This document shows, in pieces, positions 7,447 through 15,739 of a DNA stretch of 39,539 nucleotides (its first letter is position 1; every line of letters begins with the position of its first letter). Source of the DNA: Geobacter sp. UBA6151 (GTDB lineage: Bacteria; Desulfobacterota; Desulfuromonadia; Geobacterales; Pseudopelobacteraceae); the NCBI GenBank assembly GCA_002423105.1, contig DIUT01000048.1, forward strand, positions 1 through 39,539. Reading direction: 5' to 3'. Position numbers and translations under genes: made by a program. Below the pieces are notes generated by a model. That model worked only from the letters and a program-made list of their open reading frames with translations, made no database searches and was not told the DNA's origin.

Positions 7447-8724
7447 TTACCAGGTTGATGAGTGCAGCCGATCGATCAGAAAGGCCATGTTGTCGCTATA
7501 TTCGAGATTGCCGAGGTGCCCGCCACGGGGATAGAGCTTGAGACGGGGGCCGAAAACCCGGCGCAGGTAGTCGAGCTCCTCCGAAGCAAGAATGAAATCA
7601 TCTTCGTTGGTAATCACCCCGATCTTGGTGGAGGAAGCGAGATAATGTTCGATACTCTTGAGGCTCAATGTTTCAATGAGTTCCTCTTTGGTGAGGCCGG
7701 GCTGCCTGCTCTGGAAATAGGGGACAAAATATTCGTTAAAGTAGTCCAGGAAGGAAAGATGCAGGGAGGTCCAGAAGTAATCTTCGAGAGAATCGCTGTT
7801 TTTCAACTCCCTGTTCTTCGGCACCACGTAGCCGCCACGGGTCATAACGTCGGAAGCGAAAATCATCCCGGCGGAGCTGATACGGAAGGAAACCGCGATC
7901 ATCCCCCCTACTTCGTCCCGCTCCAGGATCTGGGCCTGATACGCCGCGAAAAGGAAATCGTCGTCAATGGCAACAAAGTCCCCTTTGCGATAAAACTCGG
8001 TGCTTTTCTCCATGACGCGGTTGTAGAACGCTCCCATCTTTCTGGGTCCTCCTGGGATGCGGTCCAGCAACTCCTCAATCCTCGACACGGAGTTGTAGAG
8101 GCTGAGCGCCGGGTTGAGCATCAGCACCCTGCGAAAATCGAAGACCTTACGCTCCTCGTCCAGCTTGGCAACGAAGGCAGCCTCGGTCCCACCGAGGCTG
8201 TATCCGGCGAGGTGGAAATGGGAGACTTCGATGCGCTCCTTGCATTGGCTCCAGATCTGCTCCATGACCCGATAGAGATCATCGGCGTCCTCAGCTAGAT
8301 TCCCCGGGACATGGGTGGTGGAGGCGTTGATGATGAAGTTGGAAAAGGTCGGGGAGGGGAGCGCGATGACGTGGAACCCCGCATGGTACAAGTTTGCCAT
8401 CAGGGCAACTATTTTAGCCGACTTACTGCTGCCGCCGGTGCCCGCGATAAGAAAGATCAGAGGAGCCTTCCGGTCCTGAAATGCTACCGTGTAGCGCAGC
8501 CCATGATCATAAAAGAATATCTCCGGCTTTTTCAGATCCGTTTCCAGGACCATGGTCTTGATCGGAAGCTCCCCCTTTAGCTCCGGCCGCAAGTTCTGCG
8601 GAGTGCCCAGAATCGTTGCAGCAAAGGAGTCGTCAATCGGATAACGATACGTGGCGTCGTCGGCCCAAACAAAAGCAGGAATAAGTAGAAGTACGCCAAT
8701 CAGTATGCTTCTCGCAATTTTCAT
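7447..8724 (-). CDS. Exported alpha/beta hydrolase
   Basis: This 425-aa protein begins MKIARSILIGVLLLIPAFVWA, a cleavable signal peptide, so it acts in the periplasm or envelope. The nucleophile elbow GYSLGG and an oxyanion-type strand LIFLIAGTGGSSKSA identify the alpha/beta-hydrolase fold. A likely acid and histidine occur late, with GVITNEDDFILASEELDYL and YPRGGHLGNLEY. The start at 8724 has AAGGGAT upstream; a longer frame would lack a signal peptide. It sits between the receiver gene and mlaA, so a lipase or phospholipase role is plausible. The substrate is not determinable from sequence. Confidence 0.85.
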   Translation of the reverse strand: MKIARSILIGVLLLIPAFVWADDATYRYPIDDSFAATILGTPQNLRPELKGELPIKTMVLETDLKKPEIFFYDHGLRYTVAFQDRKAPLIFLIAGTGGSSKSAKIVALMANLYHAGFHVIALPSPTFSNFIINASTTHVPGNLAEDADDLYRVMEQIWSQCKERIEVSHFHLAGYSLGGTEAAFVAKLDEERKVFDFRRVLMLNPALSLYNSVSRIEELLDRIPGGPRKMGAFYNRVMEKSTEFYRKGDFVAIDDDFLFAAYQAQILERDEVGGMIAVSFRISSAGMIFASDVMTRGGYVVPKNRELKNSDSLEDYFWTSLHLSFLDYFNEYFVPYFQSRQPGLTKEELIETLSLKSIEHYLASSTKIGVITNEDDFILASEELDYLRRVFGPRLKLYPRGGHLGNLEYSDNMAFLIDRLHSSTW

Positions 8725-8764
8725 AGCTGATCCCTTTCTAGTAGTTTGGTATCCCGACGTGGCG

Positions 8765-9139
8765 TTACCTGGCATGAGGATAAAGCGCAGACCGGATTGC
8801 TGTAACAAAGTCGTTTATGTCCAGCGGTTTGGAAAATACGTTTGAAATGCCTGCGTTGACGGCTTCCTCGACAACATCTGACAGTACGCGGGCCGTTATC
8901 ATAAACACGGTCATCTCCGGATATTGTTCACGTACGCAGGAGGCCAGTTCCAGACCGTTCATGTCCGGCATGTTAAAATCGGTAATCAATAAATCGGCGC
9001 TCTCATTCTCCAGCAGTTCCAGTGCCTTGATTCCATTTGAAGCTACTGACACATTAAATCTTTCACGCCTGAGAATGGAGCCGAGAAAATGGAGGCAACA
9101 GGTGTCGTCATCCACAAGCAAAATGTCTCGCTTTTTCAT
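8765..9139 (-). CDS. Stand-alone response-regulator receiver domain
   Basis: The 124-aa protein is a complete CheY-like receiver with no output domain. Acidic residues occur at DDD (10-12), the phospho-acceptor is D54 in LLITDFNMPDMNG, and the conserved Lys is in VFSKPLD. The start has AAGGA with 7-nt spacing. It lies 76 bp after the RND-TolC gene, with no kinase in the same run. It must receive phosphate from an unlinked kinase or act as a phosphate sink; both are inferences. Confidence 0.93.
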   Translation of the reverse strand: MKKRDILLVDDDTCCLHFLGSILRRERFNVSVASNGIKALELLENESADLLITDFNMPDMNGLELASCVREQYPEMTVFMITARVLSDVVEEAVNAGISNVFSKPLDINDFVTAIRSALYPHAR

Positions 9140-9215
9140 CCTTTAGTCCTTTTGGAGCTGCCGACCAGATCCGGTTTTGCCGGAAATGGCCGGTACCGCT
9201 TGAAATATCTCCCGC

Positions 9216-12200
9216 CTAGCGGTTCGTTGCGAGAGTCCCCTTGACCCGTTCCAACTCATCCTGGGCCAGGCGGTATCCCAATGAGGCCTGCAACGCTTCC
9301 ATCTCCGCCCTCCTCAAAGCCGCAACCGTATCAGCATGTTTTGCCGCCGTAATTGTTCCCGCCTTCACGCCATTTTCGCTGAGCCGTACATTTTCCTTGC
9401 GCAGAGACAAGGCCTCACGGGCAACGTCTACCATCTGTTTCGAACGGTCCAGCTTGCGGTGCACCTTGTCGATTTCAATGCCGATCCGCTTGTCTATCCG
9501 GGCCAGGTTCTCTTTTGCCTGCGACTGTTGGGCGACCCGCTGGCCGATGTCTCCCTTGCGCTTTCCCCAGTCAAAGATGTTCCAGGTCAGTTCAGCGCCG
9601 AAGATGCCAACGTTCTTCTCCGTAAACGGCGCTCCATCCTGGTAGCCGTGCTTGGCAAAAATCGTCACGTCGGGGATGTACTCATACTTTGCGGCACGTA
9701 CCGCGTGCTGCGATTTTTCCAGCGTTTGCCTGGCAGCAAGCAGTTCGCCGTTTTTTGCCCGGGCCTCTTCATAGGACTGCTCTTTTGCCGGTTCCAAAAG
9801 CAACGGCAGGCCTGCCTCGGTCACTTCCAGGATGGTATCGTTCGGAAGCCCCAGCAGGTCGTTCAAGTCTGAAGTTGTGTCAGAGACGCGGTTTTCGGCT
9901 GCAATGAGGCCTTGTCTGCCCTGCAGCAGATTGGCCTTGGCAGAGATGACGACGACATCGAGCATATTCCCTGCTTTTACCGCATCCTCGGCCTCGCGCA
10001 GGTTCTCTTGTGCAGCATTCAGCGCAGCCTGGGCAGCATCCCTTTCCTTGTTGGCAACCAGCAGGGAAAAATAGAGTTGGTGGACCGCAAGGACCGTCTC
10101 GTTTTCCGACGTGGTCAACTCTGCTTGTGCGATCCCGTGATCAGCACGGGCAATCTGATTGGCCTCATGAATTTTGAGCAGCTGCGTCGTCGGCTGAGCG
10201 AGGGTCGTTTCGCTGTAGAAAATGGAAGAGCGGCTCTGTTTTATTTTCATGTCGTTGTTGGGAAATGCCTCGCCGCCGACATTTCCCAGGCTGCCCGCCG
10301 GCACGGTGACCTGCTGTTTGTCAGACAAGGTCATATACTTGGTGTTGTTGGAAAGGAGCGGGAAGTACTGGGACCGTGCCGAGACGATCTTCTGATTGTT
10401 TTCCGTCACCTTTGTCCGGCCGATTTTGAGCACGGAGTTCTGCTGCAAAGCCAGTTCAACCGCCTGCGGCAGTGTCAGGGCCTGCTTTATCGGCTCTGCA
10501 GATGCCTCACGCCCACCGGCAAGGAGCACGGCACAGACCGCCACGGCTATGGCCACGGCCCCCGGCTTCGCCGTGCGGGATTTAACCGCCACGTAGATGA
10601 TGGGCACAACCAGCAGGGTGAAGAACATGGAGAAGATCAGACCAAAGGCGATGACGCTGGCCAGCGGGCTCCAGAGGCTCGATCCGGAGAGGATCATCGG
10701 GGTGACTCCCACCGCGGCTGCCATGGTGGTGAGGAAGATGGGGCGCAGCCGCCGTGCTCCGGCTTCCCGTGCAGCCTGCTCCAGGGTTTCTCCCGCAGCA
10801 ACCCGTTCGTTGCAGTAATCCACCAGGATAATGCCGTTTCTCACCACGATGCCGCAGAGACTGATCAGTCCCATGAACGCGGTGAAGCCGAAGGGGTTAT
10901 GGGTGATGAGGAGCCCGAAGATCGCCCCGAAGAGGGTGAGCGGGATCGAGGCCATCACCACCAGCGGGTCGGATATGTTCCTGAACTGCACCAGCAGGAC
11001 CAGGAAGATGGCCACCAGGCTGATCCCAAGGGCGACGAGCATCTGTGGGAAGGTCTCGTCCTGGTTGAATTTCTCGCCGCCGTACTCAATCCGGTAGCCG
11101 GTCGGCAGTTGCATGGCTTTGATCTTTGGCATTGCCTCCTCCAGTATTTTAGATGCGTAGTGCCCAGGCTCCGCAGAGGCACGGATGGTCAGTGTGCGAA
11201 CCCCGTTTCTGCGAACAATTCTGCTGGTCTGCCACTCGGGTGCCAGCTGAGCGACGGCGCGGAGCGGCACCCTGGCATGGGTCAGTTCGGAGTTGAGATA
11301 GGTGTTGCTGATATCCCCAAAGTTCGAGCGGGAGGTCTGGTCCAGTCGCAGTTTGATATTGACAGCGCGGTCTCCTTCCCAGAAGGTGCTCACCGCAGCG
11401 CCGTCGAATGCGCCGGAAAGGGTCTGGGATACCGACGCGTCGGTTATGCCGAGACGGTTGGCCAGTTCGTCGTTCACTTTCACGTCCACCATGTACGAAT
11501 CGTTGAAGTAGTCGCGAAACACGTAGTCGGAAAACGGTACGTTCTCCAGAATTCCCTGCACCTGTTCCCCCAGCCGCTTCAGCTCATTGATATCGTCGCC
11601 GGAGATGCGCACCTCGATGGGTGCCTCCGTCTGGGCTCCCTGCTGGACCTCCTTCACGAGCACCAACGCTTCCGGCGCTACTTTTGCCAGGATCGGGCGC
11701 AGTTCCTTCACCAACCGGGTCGTATCCTTCACCGAGCCGGTGTTGACGATGAACTGTCCGTAGGCGCCGTCGGGCTGCTGGGGATTCACGTTGTAGTAGA
11801 ATCTCGGTGCGCTCTGGCCGACAAAGGTGGCGTAGTGGGAAACCCCTTTGCTGGCTCCCAGACTTTTTTCGATCCGCTTCATAACCTCGTCGGTGGCCTC
11901 GATCCGCGATCCTTGGGGCATCCAGACATCGATCACGAACTGGTCACGCTCGGCCGATGGGAAGAACTGTTGCGGCACGAAGGCAAAGAGCATGATTCCG
12001 AAGGCGAAGGCGCATCCGCCCATGGTGAAGGCCAGCCACTTCTTGTTCATGAAGATGTTGATCCAGACCCCGTAATTGTCCTGGAGCCGATCCAGCAGGC
12101 TCTTCTTCTCCGGGCCGTGGGTTTCTGCGGCATCATGGTCGTGTAGCCCCTTCTTGATGAAGAATCTGCAGAGCAGGGGGGTTAGCATGACCGCCACGAT

Positions 12201-13628
12201 AAAGGAAACCGCCAGGGCGATCGCTACGGCGATGGGAAGCGCCATGATGAATTCGCCGGAGGAGCCGGTGATGATCAGGAGCGGCAGGAAAGAGGCGATG
12301 ATGGTAACGGTTGCCGTGAGGACCGGCACGAAGACGTCACTGGCGCACCGCCAGGCAGCCTCAGCCTTTGGCACCTTGTGGTCCAGAAGTTCCACGTAGT
12401 TGTCGGCGATCACGATGGCATCGTCCACCACGATCCCCAGGACCATGATCAGCGCTGCAATGGATACCTGGTGCAGTGCTATCCCCACTGCGTTCATGAC
12501 GGCGAGGGTGCCGCACAGGGTTACCGGTATGGCCAGGGCGGCAATCAGCGCGACCCGCAGCGGCAGGAGCAAGATGGTGACAATAACCACGGAAATAATG
12601 GCCAGCAGGAATTCATGGGAGAGCGTGGCTATGCGCTCCTTGACAACCCCCGGCTGGTCGGCGACCAGGTCCAGCTGCACGTCGGGCGGCAGGAGTACCT
12701 TAAGGCGCTTGAAGACCTTGTCCAGCTCTTCGCCCAGTTCGACAATGTTCTTGCCCTTCTGCATCTCGACGGAGAGGAGCAGGCAGGGGTCGCCATCGTA
12801 GCGTACCAGGAACGTCGGGTCTTGATACCTGCGTTCCACCTTGGCGAAGTTCTTGATGTAGAGAGGATGTCCTTCCTTGGAAACGTCCACGAGCACGTTG
12901 CGGATTTCGTTTTCGGTATTGAAAATCCCGGTGGTCCTCATGGGGATCTTTGAACTGTCAGCATCGAAATTTCCACCGCTCTGGATGACGTTTCGCTGTC
13001 TCAGGGCATTTGCTATCTGGCTCGGGTCAGTGAAATACTGCGCCATCCGTTCAAGATTGCTGGTAACCCAGATCTCTTCGGACTGCGTCCCGTAGGTTAC
13101 GAGCTTCCCCGCTTCGCGGACCGTGCGCATCTCGTCGTGGATCTTGTCCGCAAAGTCCCGCAGCTCACGATACCCGTACTGTTTGCCGCGGATGGCGACC
13201 AGCATGGCGACCGTATCGCCGAAATCAGAATCCACCACCGGCCCCATGACGCCGGAGGGGAGTTCGGTGCTCTTTACCACATTCAGTTCGTGGCGCAGTT
13301 TCGCCCAGAACTGGTCGGAATTTTTGACGTTGTCTTCCAGTTCCACGTTAATGATGACCACGCCGGGACGGCTGGTGGAATAGGTCTTTTCCTTGCGTAC
13401 CTCAGGAAACTTGAAGATATGCTTCTCAAGGGTCTTGGTTACCTGTTTTTCCACCTGTTCGGAGGTTGCTCCGGGATACATCGCGGCCACCAGCCCGGTT
13501 CTGATAGTGACCGTCGGATCTTCCGTCCGTTGCATTTTCAGGAAGGCGTGAATGCCGATCATGACAACCATTGCCGTCAATATGAGAGTAACAGCGGGAT
13601 AGCGAAGCGAAAACTTTATCGGTTTCAT
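9216..13628 (-). CDS. RND efflux permease fused to a TolC-type outer-membrane factor
   Basis: This 1470-aa protein joins two normally separate parts of a tripartite pump. Residues 1 to about 1022 form an RND permease. The first membrane helix is near residues 10-30, the proton-relay pair DD is in GIVVDDAIVIADNYVEL, and the C-terminal helices end near FFTLLVVPIIYVAVKS. A hydrophobic stretch with an AxA-type site (EASA|EP, after residue 1044) then leads into about 426 residues of TolC-like sequence beginning LTLPQAVELALQQNSVLK and rich in heptad helices. The frame is open throughout. A GTG codon in the linker could allow internal initiation. Its adaptor gene lies 27 bp upstream. The substrate is unknown. 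Confidence 0.93.
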   Translation of the reverse strand: MKPIKFSLRYPAVTLILTAMVVMIGIHAFLKMQRTEDPTVTIRTGLVAAMYPGATSEQVEKQVTKTLEKHIFKFPEVRKEKTYSTSRPGVVIINVELEDNVKNSDQFWAKLRHELNVVKSTELPSGVMGPVVDSDFGDTVAMLVAIRGKQYGYRELRDFADKIHDEMRTVREAGKLVTYGTQSEEIWVTSNLERMAQYFTDPSQIANALRQRNVIQSGGNFDADSSKIPMRTTGIFNTENEIRNVLVDVSKEGHPLYIKNFAKVERRYQDPTFLVRYDGDPCLLLSVEMQKGKNIVELGEELDKVFKRLKVLLPPDVQLDLVADQPGVVKERIATLSHEFLLAIISVVIVTILLLPLRVALIAALAIPVTLCGTLAVMNAVGIALHQVSIAALIMVLGIVVDDAIVIADNYVELLDHKVPKAEAAWRCASDVFVPVLTATVTIIASFLPLLIITGSSGEFIMALPIAVAIALAVSFIVAVMLTPLLCRFFIKKGLHDHDAAETHGPEKKSLLDRLQDNYGVWINIFMNKKWLAFTMGGCAFAFGIMLFAFVPQQFFPSAERDQFVIDVWMPQGSRIEATDEVMKRIEKSLGASKGVSHYATFVGQSAPRFYYNVNPQQPDGAYGQFIVNTGSVKDTTRLVKELRPILAKVAPEALVLVKEVQQGAQTEAPIEVRISGDDINELKRLGEQVQGILENVPFSDYVFRDYFNDSYMVDVKVNDELANRLGITDASVSQTLSGAFDGAAVSTFWEGDRAVNIKLRLDQTSRSNFGDISNTYLNSELTHARVPLRAVAQLAPEWQTSRIVRRNGVRTLTIRASAEPGHYASKILEEAMPKIKAMQLPTGYRIEYGGEKFNQDETFPQMLVALGISLVAIFLVLLVQFRNISDPLVVMASIPLTLFGAIFGLLITHNPFGFTAFMGLISLCGIVVRNGIILVDYCNERVAAGETLEQAAREAGARRLRPIFLTTMAAAVGVTPMILSGSSLWSPLASVIAFGLIFSMFFTLLVVPIIYVAVKSRTAKPGAVAIAVAVCAVLLAGGREASAEPIKQALTLPQAVELALQQNSVLKIGRTKVTENNQKIVSARSQYFPLLSNNTKYMTLSDKQQVTVPAGSLGNVGGEAFPNNDMKIKQSRSSIFYSETTLAQPTTQLLKIHEANQIARADHGIAQAELTTSENETVLAVHQLYFSLLVANKERDAAQAALNAAQENLREAEDAVKAGNMLDVVVISAKANLLQGRQGLIAAENRVSDTTSDLNDLLGLPNDTILEVTEAGLPLLLEPAKEQSYEEARAKNGELLAARQTLEKSQHAVRAAKYEYIPDVTIFAKHGYQDGAPFTEKNVGIFGAELTWNIFDWGKRKGDIGQRVAQQSQAKENLARIDKRIGIEIDKVHRKLDRSKQMVDVAREALSLRKENVRLSENGVKAGTITAAKHADTVAALRRAEMEALQASLGYRLAQDELERVKGTLATNR

Positions 13629-13655
13629 ATGATTTATCCTCTCGCGGTCGCCGAC

Positions 13656-14768
13656 TTATTTCCGGCCCGTTTGTTCTGTTGCCGCTACGCTCAGCCCATT
13701 TCTCAGCTTTGACTGCCCTGCCAGAACGATCAGTTCATTACCGGAAAGGCCGCTCTTTATCTGGATGTTCTTGTTGACTGCCGCGCCGATTTCCACGCGT
13801 TTTGTGTAGACGCGTTTCTGGTCCGGGTAGTAGACATACACCTGCGTCGCTCCCTGCGGGTCACGCACCACTGCATCCCCTGGAAGCGTCGCCATGGATA
13901 TTGTCCGGTCGCCGCGTATGGTTGCTTCCGCTATCATGCCGACGCGCAACTTGTGCTCTTGATTCGCAACAGTGATCCTGGTCATATAGGTACGGGTGTT
14001 CGGGTCAGCGGAAACATTGATGACGCGCACCGTCCCCTGGAACGTCTTCCCCGGGAGGGCAGGGACAGTGATCTCCGCTTTCTGCCCGATCCTGACCAGG
14101 TTCACATCCGTTTCCGGCACGCCGACATTTACCTCCACCGGGTCCATCTGAACGATCTCGAAGGCGACGCGACCCGGAGCAGCGGTATCGCCAGGCTCTA
14201 TGGACCGTTTCGCAATGTAGCCGCTGGTGGGCGCGCTCAGGGTCCCATCCGTCATACGTTTCCGGGACAGCTTTTCCGATGCAACCGCGTGTTCGTACTG
14301 CTGCTTGGCGGAATCATAGGCGGCCTTGTATTTTTGAAAATCGTTCGGCGCAAGGCTTTTGGAGTCATACAGCATCTTCATCCGTCTAAATTCGTCTTCC
14401 GCCCGTTCATAACCGACGCGAGCCTGATCGGCTTGCGCCTTGGCGCCCGCCCACGGCAGCTGGTAATCGGTCGGATCGATGGAGGCGAGGACCTGTCCCT
14501 GTTTTACGTATTCCCCCTCCCGTGGTCCCACAGATAACACTTTGCCGGAAACGAGGAAGCACAGTTGCGCGGGGGAGTTCTGTGTGGAGATCGTCCCGCT
14601 CACTGATATCTGTTCGCGCTCCTGAGTCTGTTGGACTTTCCCGACAGTCACGGGAACGGCCTCGCTGTTCGATTCCTTTTTGCTCTGCTCATGTGAGCAG
14701 GCAGAAAGAGAAACGCCCAAAATGAACACGGAAACAGTCACCAGAATGGATTTGAATGTGCCTTGCAT
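13656..14768 (-). CDS. RND periplasmic adaptor (membrane fusion) lipoprotein
   Basis: The 370-aa adaptor links inner-membrane RND pumps to their outer-membrane channel. It has a lipoprotein signal with lipobox LSAC. The biotinyl-lipoyl half-motif GEYVKQGQVLASIDPTDY comes next, then an alpha-hairpin rich in Ala, Gln and Glu over about residues 105-160. The second lipoyl half SAPTSGYIAKRSIEPGDTA and beta-barrel segments such as VGVPETDVNLVRIGQKAEI follow. The ATG follows AAAAGGAG. It is 27 bp upstream of the RND-TolC fusion and 47 bp downstream of the azoreductase-like gene, so these three probably form one operon. Confidence 0.94.
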   Translation of the reverse strand: MQGTFKSILVTVSVFILGVSLSACSHEQSKKESNSEAVPVTVGKVQQTQEREQISVSGTISTQNSPAQLCFLVSGKVLSVGPREGEYVKQGQVLASIDPTDYQLPWAGAKAQADQARVGYERAEDEFRRMKMLYDSKSLAPNDFQKYKAAYDSAKQQYEHAVASEKLSRKRMTDGTLSAPTSGYIAKRSIEPGDTAAPGRVAFEIVQMDPVEVNVGVPETDVNLVRIGQKAEITVPALPGKTFQGTVRVINVSADPNTRTYMTRITVANQEHKLRVGMIAEATIRGDRTISMATLPGDAVVRDPQGATQVYVYYPDQKRVYTKRVEIGAAVNKNIQIKSGLSGNELIVLAGQSKLRNGLSVAATEQTGRK

Positions 14769-14815
14769 GTCTTGACTCCTTTTAAAAACTCATTTATCTG
14801 CGTTGTTATTCCATC

Positions 14816-15448
14816 TCAAAAGCGGCGGGCCAGTTCCAACAGCCTGTGTCGGGCCTTTTCGTGATTCTCCTCGGATACCCGTTCCGGGTCGTCACCCTCT
14901 AGGAGCACTGTTTCATGATGTGTCACCCCTAGAAAACTGAGCACCGAGCGCAGGTAGGGGACGCTCAGGTCTTGCTCCTGTCCGAACTTGACAGGCGGAC
15001 CGGCATGCAAGTGCAGAGATTTCTTGTGTCGGTCGAAAAGCAGTCCTTGTGCCCCGCCAGGTGTCAGGCGATAAGTTCGATCAGGGATACAGATCGCATC
15101 GATGTACATCTTGAATTCAGCCGGGAACCAGAGGTTGAGACAGTGGGTCACAAAGACGTACTTGTCGCAACGGGTGAACTGGTCGGCGAGACGCCAGAGC
15201 CGTCGCATCTTGCGCCGCTCTTCCTCCGAAAAGAGGAGAACGTAGTCCTCGCCATGTTCGATCCGTCCCAAGGCGCTGAACACGTCCTGATCGACGCGCT
15301 GGATGCCGTCGCGGTAAAGGTCGAGAACCTGCACCTCGTCTTGCGGATTCCTGCGCAGGTATTCATCAAGAAACTCGTACCCCAGCGAAAGGGAATGAGA
15401 TCTATCTTGAGGTCTGACATTGCAGGTGACGTACAGAAGGTTTGCCAT
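14816..15448 (-). CDS. FMN-dependent NADH-azoreductase-like flavoprotein
   Basis: The 210-aa protein belongs to the flavodoxin-like azoreductase/quinone reductase group. It begins MANLLYVTCNVRPQDRSHSLSLGYEFLDEY, where the strand plus S-x-S/H-S loop forms the FMN-phosphate site. It also contains the core YVFVTHCLNLWFPAEFKMYIDAI, resembling the family P-M-W-N-F-x-x-P-x-x-L-K pattern with changes. Azo-, quinone- or nitro-compound reduction is likely. It is the first gene of the long minus-strand run, with AAAGGAG upstream and a sigma54-type promoter about 35 bp before the start. The pairing with an efflux pump suggests a role against redox-active or aromatic toxicants. Confidence 0.85.
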   Translation of the reverse strand: MANLLYVTCNVRPQDRSHSLSLGYEFLDEYLRRNPQDEVQVLDLYRDGIQRVDQDVFSALGRIEHGEDYVLLFSEEERRKMRRLWRLADQFTRCDKYVFVTHCLNLWFPAEFKMYIDAICIPDRTYRLTPGGAQGLLFDRHKKSLHLHAGPPVKFGQEQDLSVPYLRSVLSFLGVTHHETVLLEGDDPERVSEENHEKARHRLLELARRF

Positions 15449-15482
15449 TAAACTCTCCTTTGAGTGACATTGTCCTCATTAT

Positions 15483-15498
15483 AGCGATAAGCGTGCCA
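15483..15498 (-). promoter_or_regulatory. Sigma54 promoter candidate for the azoreductase/efflux run
   Basis: On the minus strand the sequence reads TGGCACGCTTATCGCT. The -24 element TGGCAC is perfect, and the -12 element is TCGC instead of TTGC, with the invariant GG and GC at correct spacing. It would start transcription near 15472, about 24 nt before the ATG at 15448. Candidate activator sites lie 55-130 bp upstream. Confidence 0.7.
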
Positions 15499-15552
15499 AT
15501 ATAATTTACTCAATAATTACAGGTTGTTGTTGTGGATGCGCTTGAGTTGGTG

Positions 15553-15613
15553 TGATATTTCATGATTTTGCATTGCGAAATATCAAGGAAAGTTTGTGTT
15601 GTGCGAAATGTCG
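15553..15613. promoter_or_regulatory. Candidate activator-binding cluster (GCGAAATRTC motif)
   Basis: A perfect 9-bp inverted repeat, TGATATTTC at 15553-15561 and GAAATATCA at 15577-15585, is followed by a direct partial copy GCGAAATGTCG at 15603-15613. The cluster is 55-130 bp upstream of the minus-strand sigma54 promoter, the normal place for enhancer sites. The last element recurs in the leader of the sigma54 activator gene at about 17479-17489, which points to that activator. Binding is inferred. Confidence 0.5.
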
Positions 15614-15739
15614 TGGATGTTGGTGGGAGGTCTACAAGCAAGATGGGGGCAAAACGGGAGGGGGAATGATTTATGAAGGGTACTCCAGTCAATCGGCGGG
15701 AGTTGTTTCAGGTTTCTGAAGTTTTGATCCTTTCCATCA
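15561..15739 (+). pseudogene. Relic of a sigma54-activator 5' end (left copy)
   Basis: This stretch matches the leader and part of the coding sequence of the intact activator gene at 17518. The strongest block, 15601-15634, is identical at 31 of 34 positions to 17477-17510, including the GGGAGG ribosome site. An ATG at 15643 corresponds to the activator start, but the frame stops after eight codons. A second block, 15718-15739, matches 17668-17689 at 19 of 22 positions, the part encoding the activator's EALILFI. About 75 bp stand where roughly 150 bp of coding sequence would be, so an internal deletion has occurred. The homology ends exactly at the hipA stop codon. Confidence 0.6.

Noticed and set aside
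9150..9195. CCGG-rich inverted repeats between the receiver and RND-TolC genes
   Set aside because: Stems are only 4 bp with no T-run; they do not support a terminator inside the operon.
9912..12146. A 744-codon open frame on the plus strand opposite the RND gene
   Set aside because: It is antisense to a well-conserved RND permease. Its translation is low-complexity in Arg, His and Gly with no domain, and there is no ribosome site. It is a frame shadow of GC-rich coding sequence.
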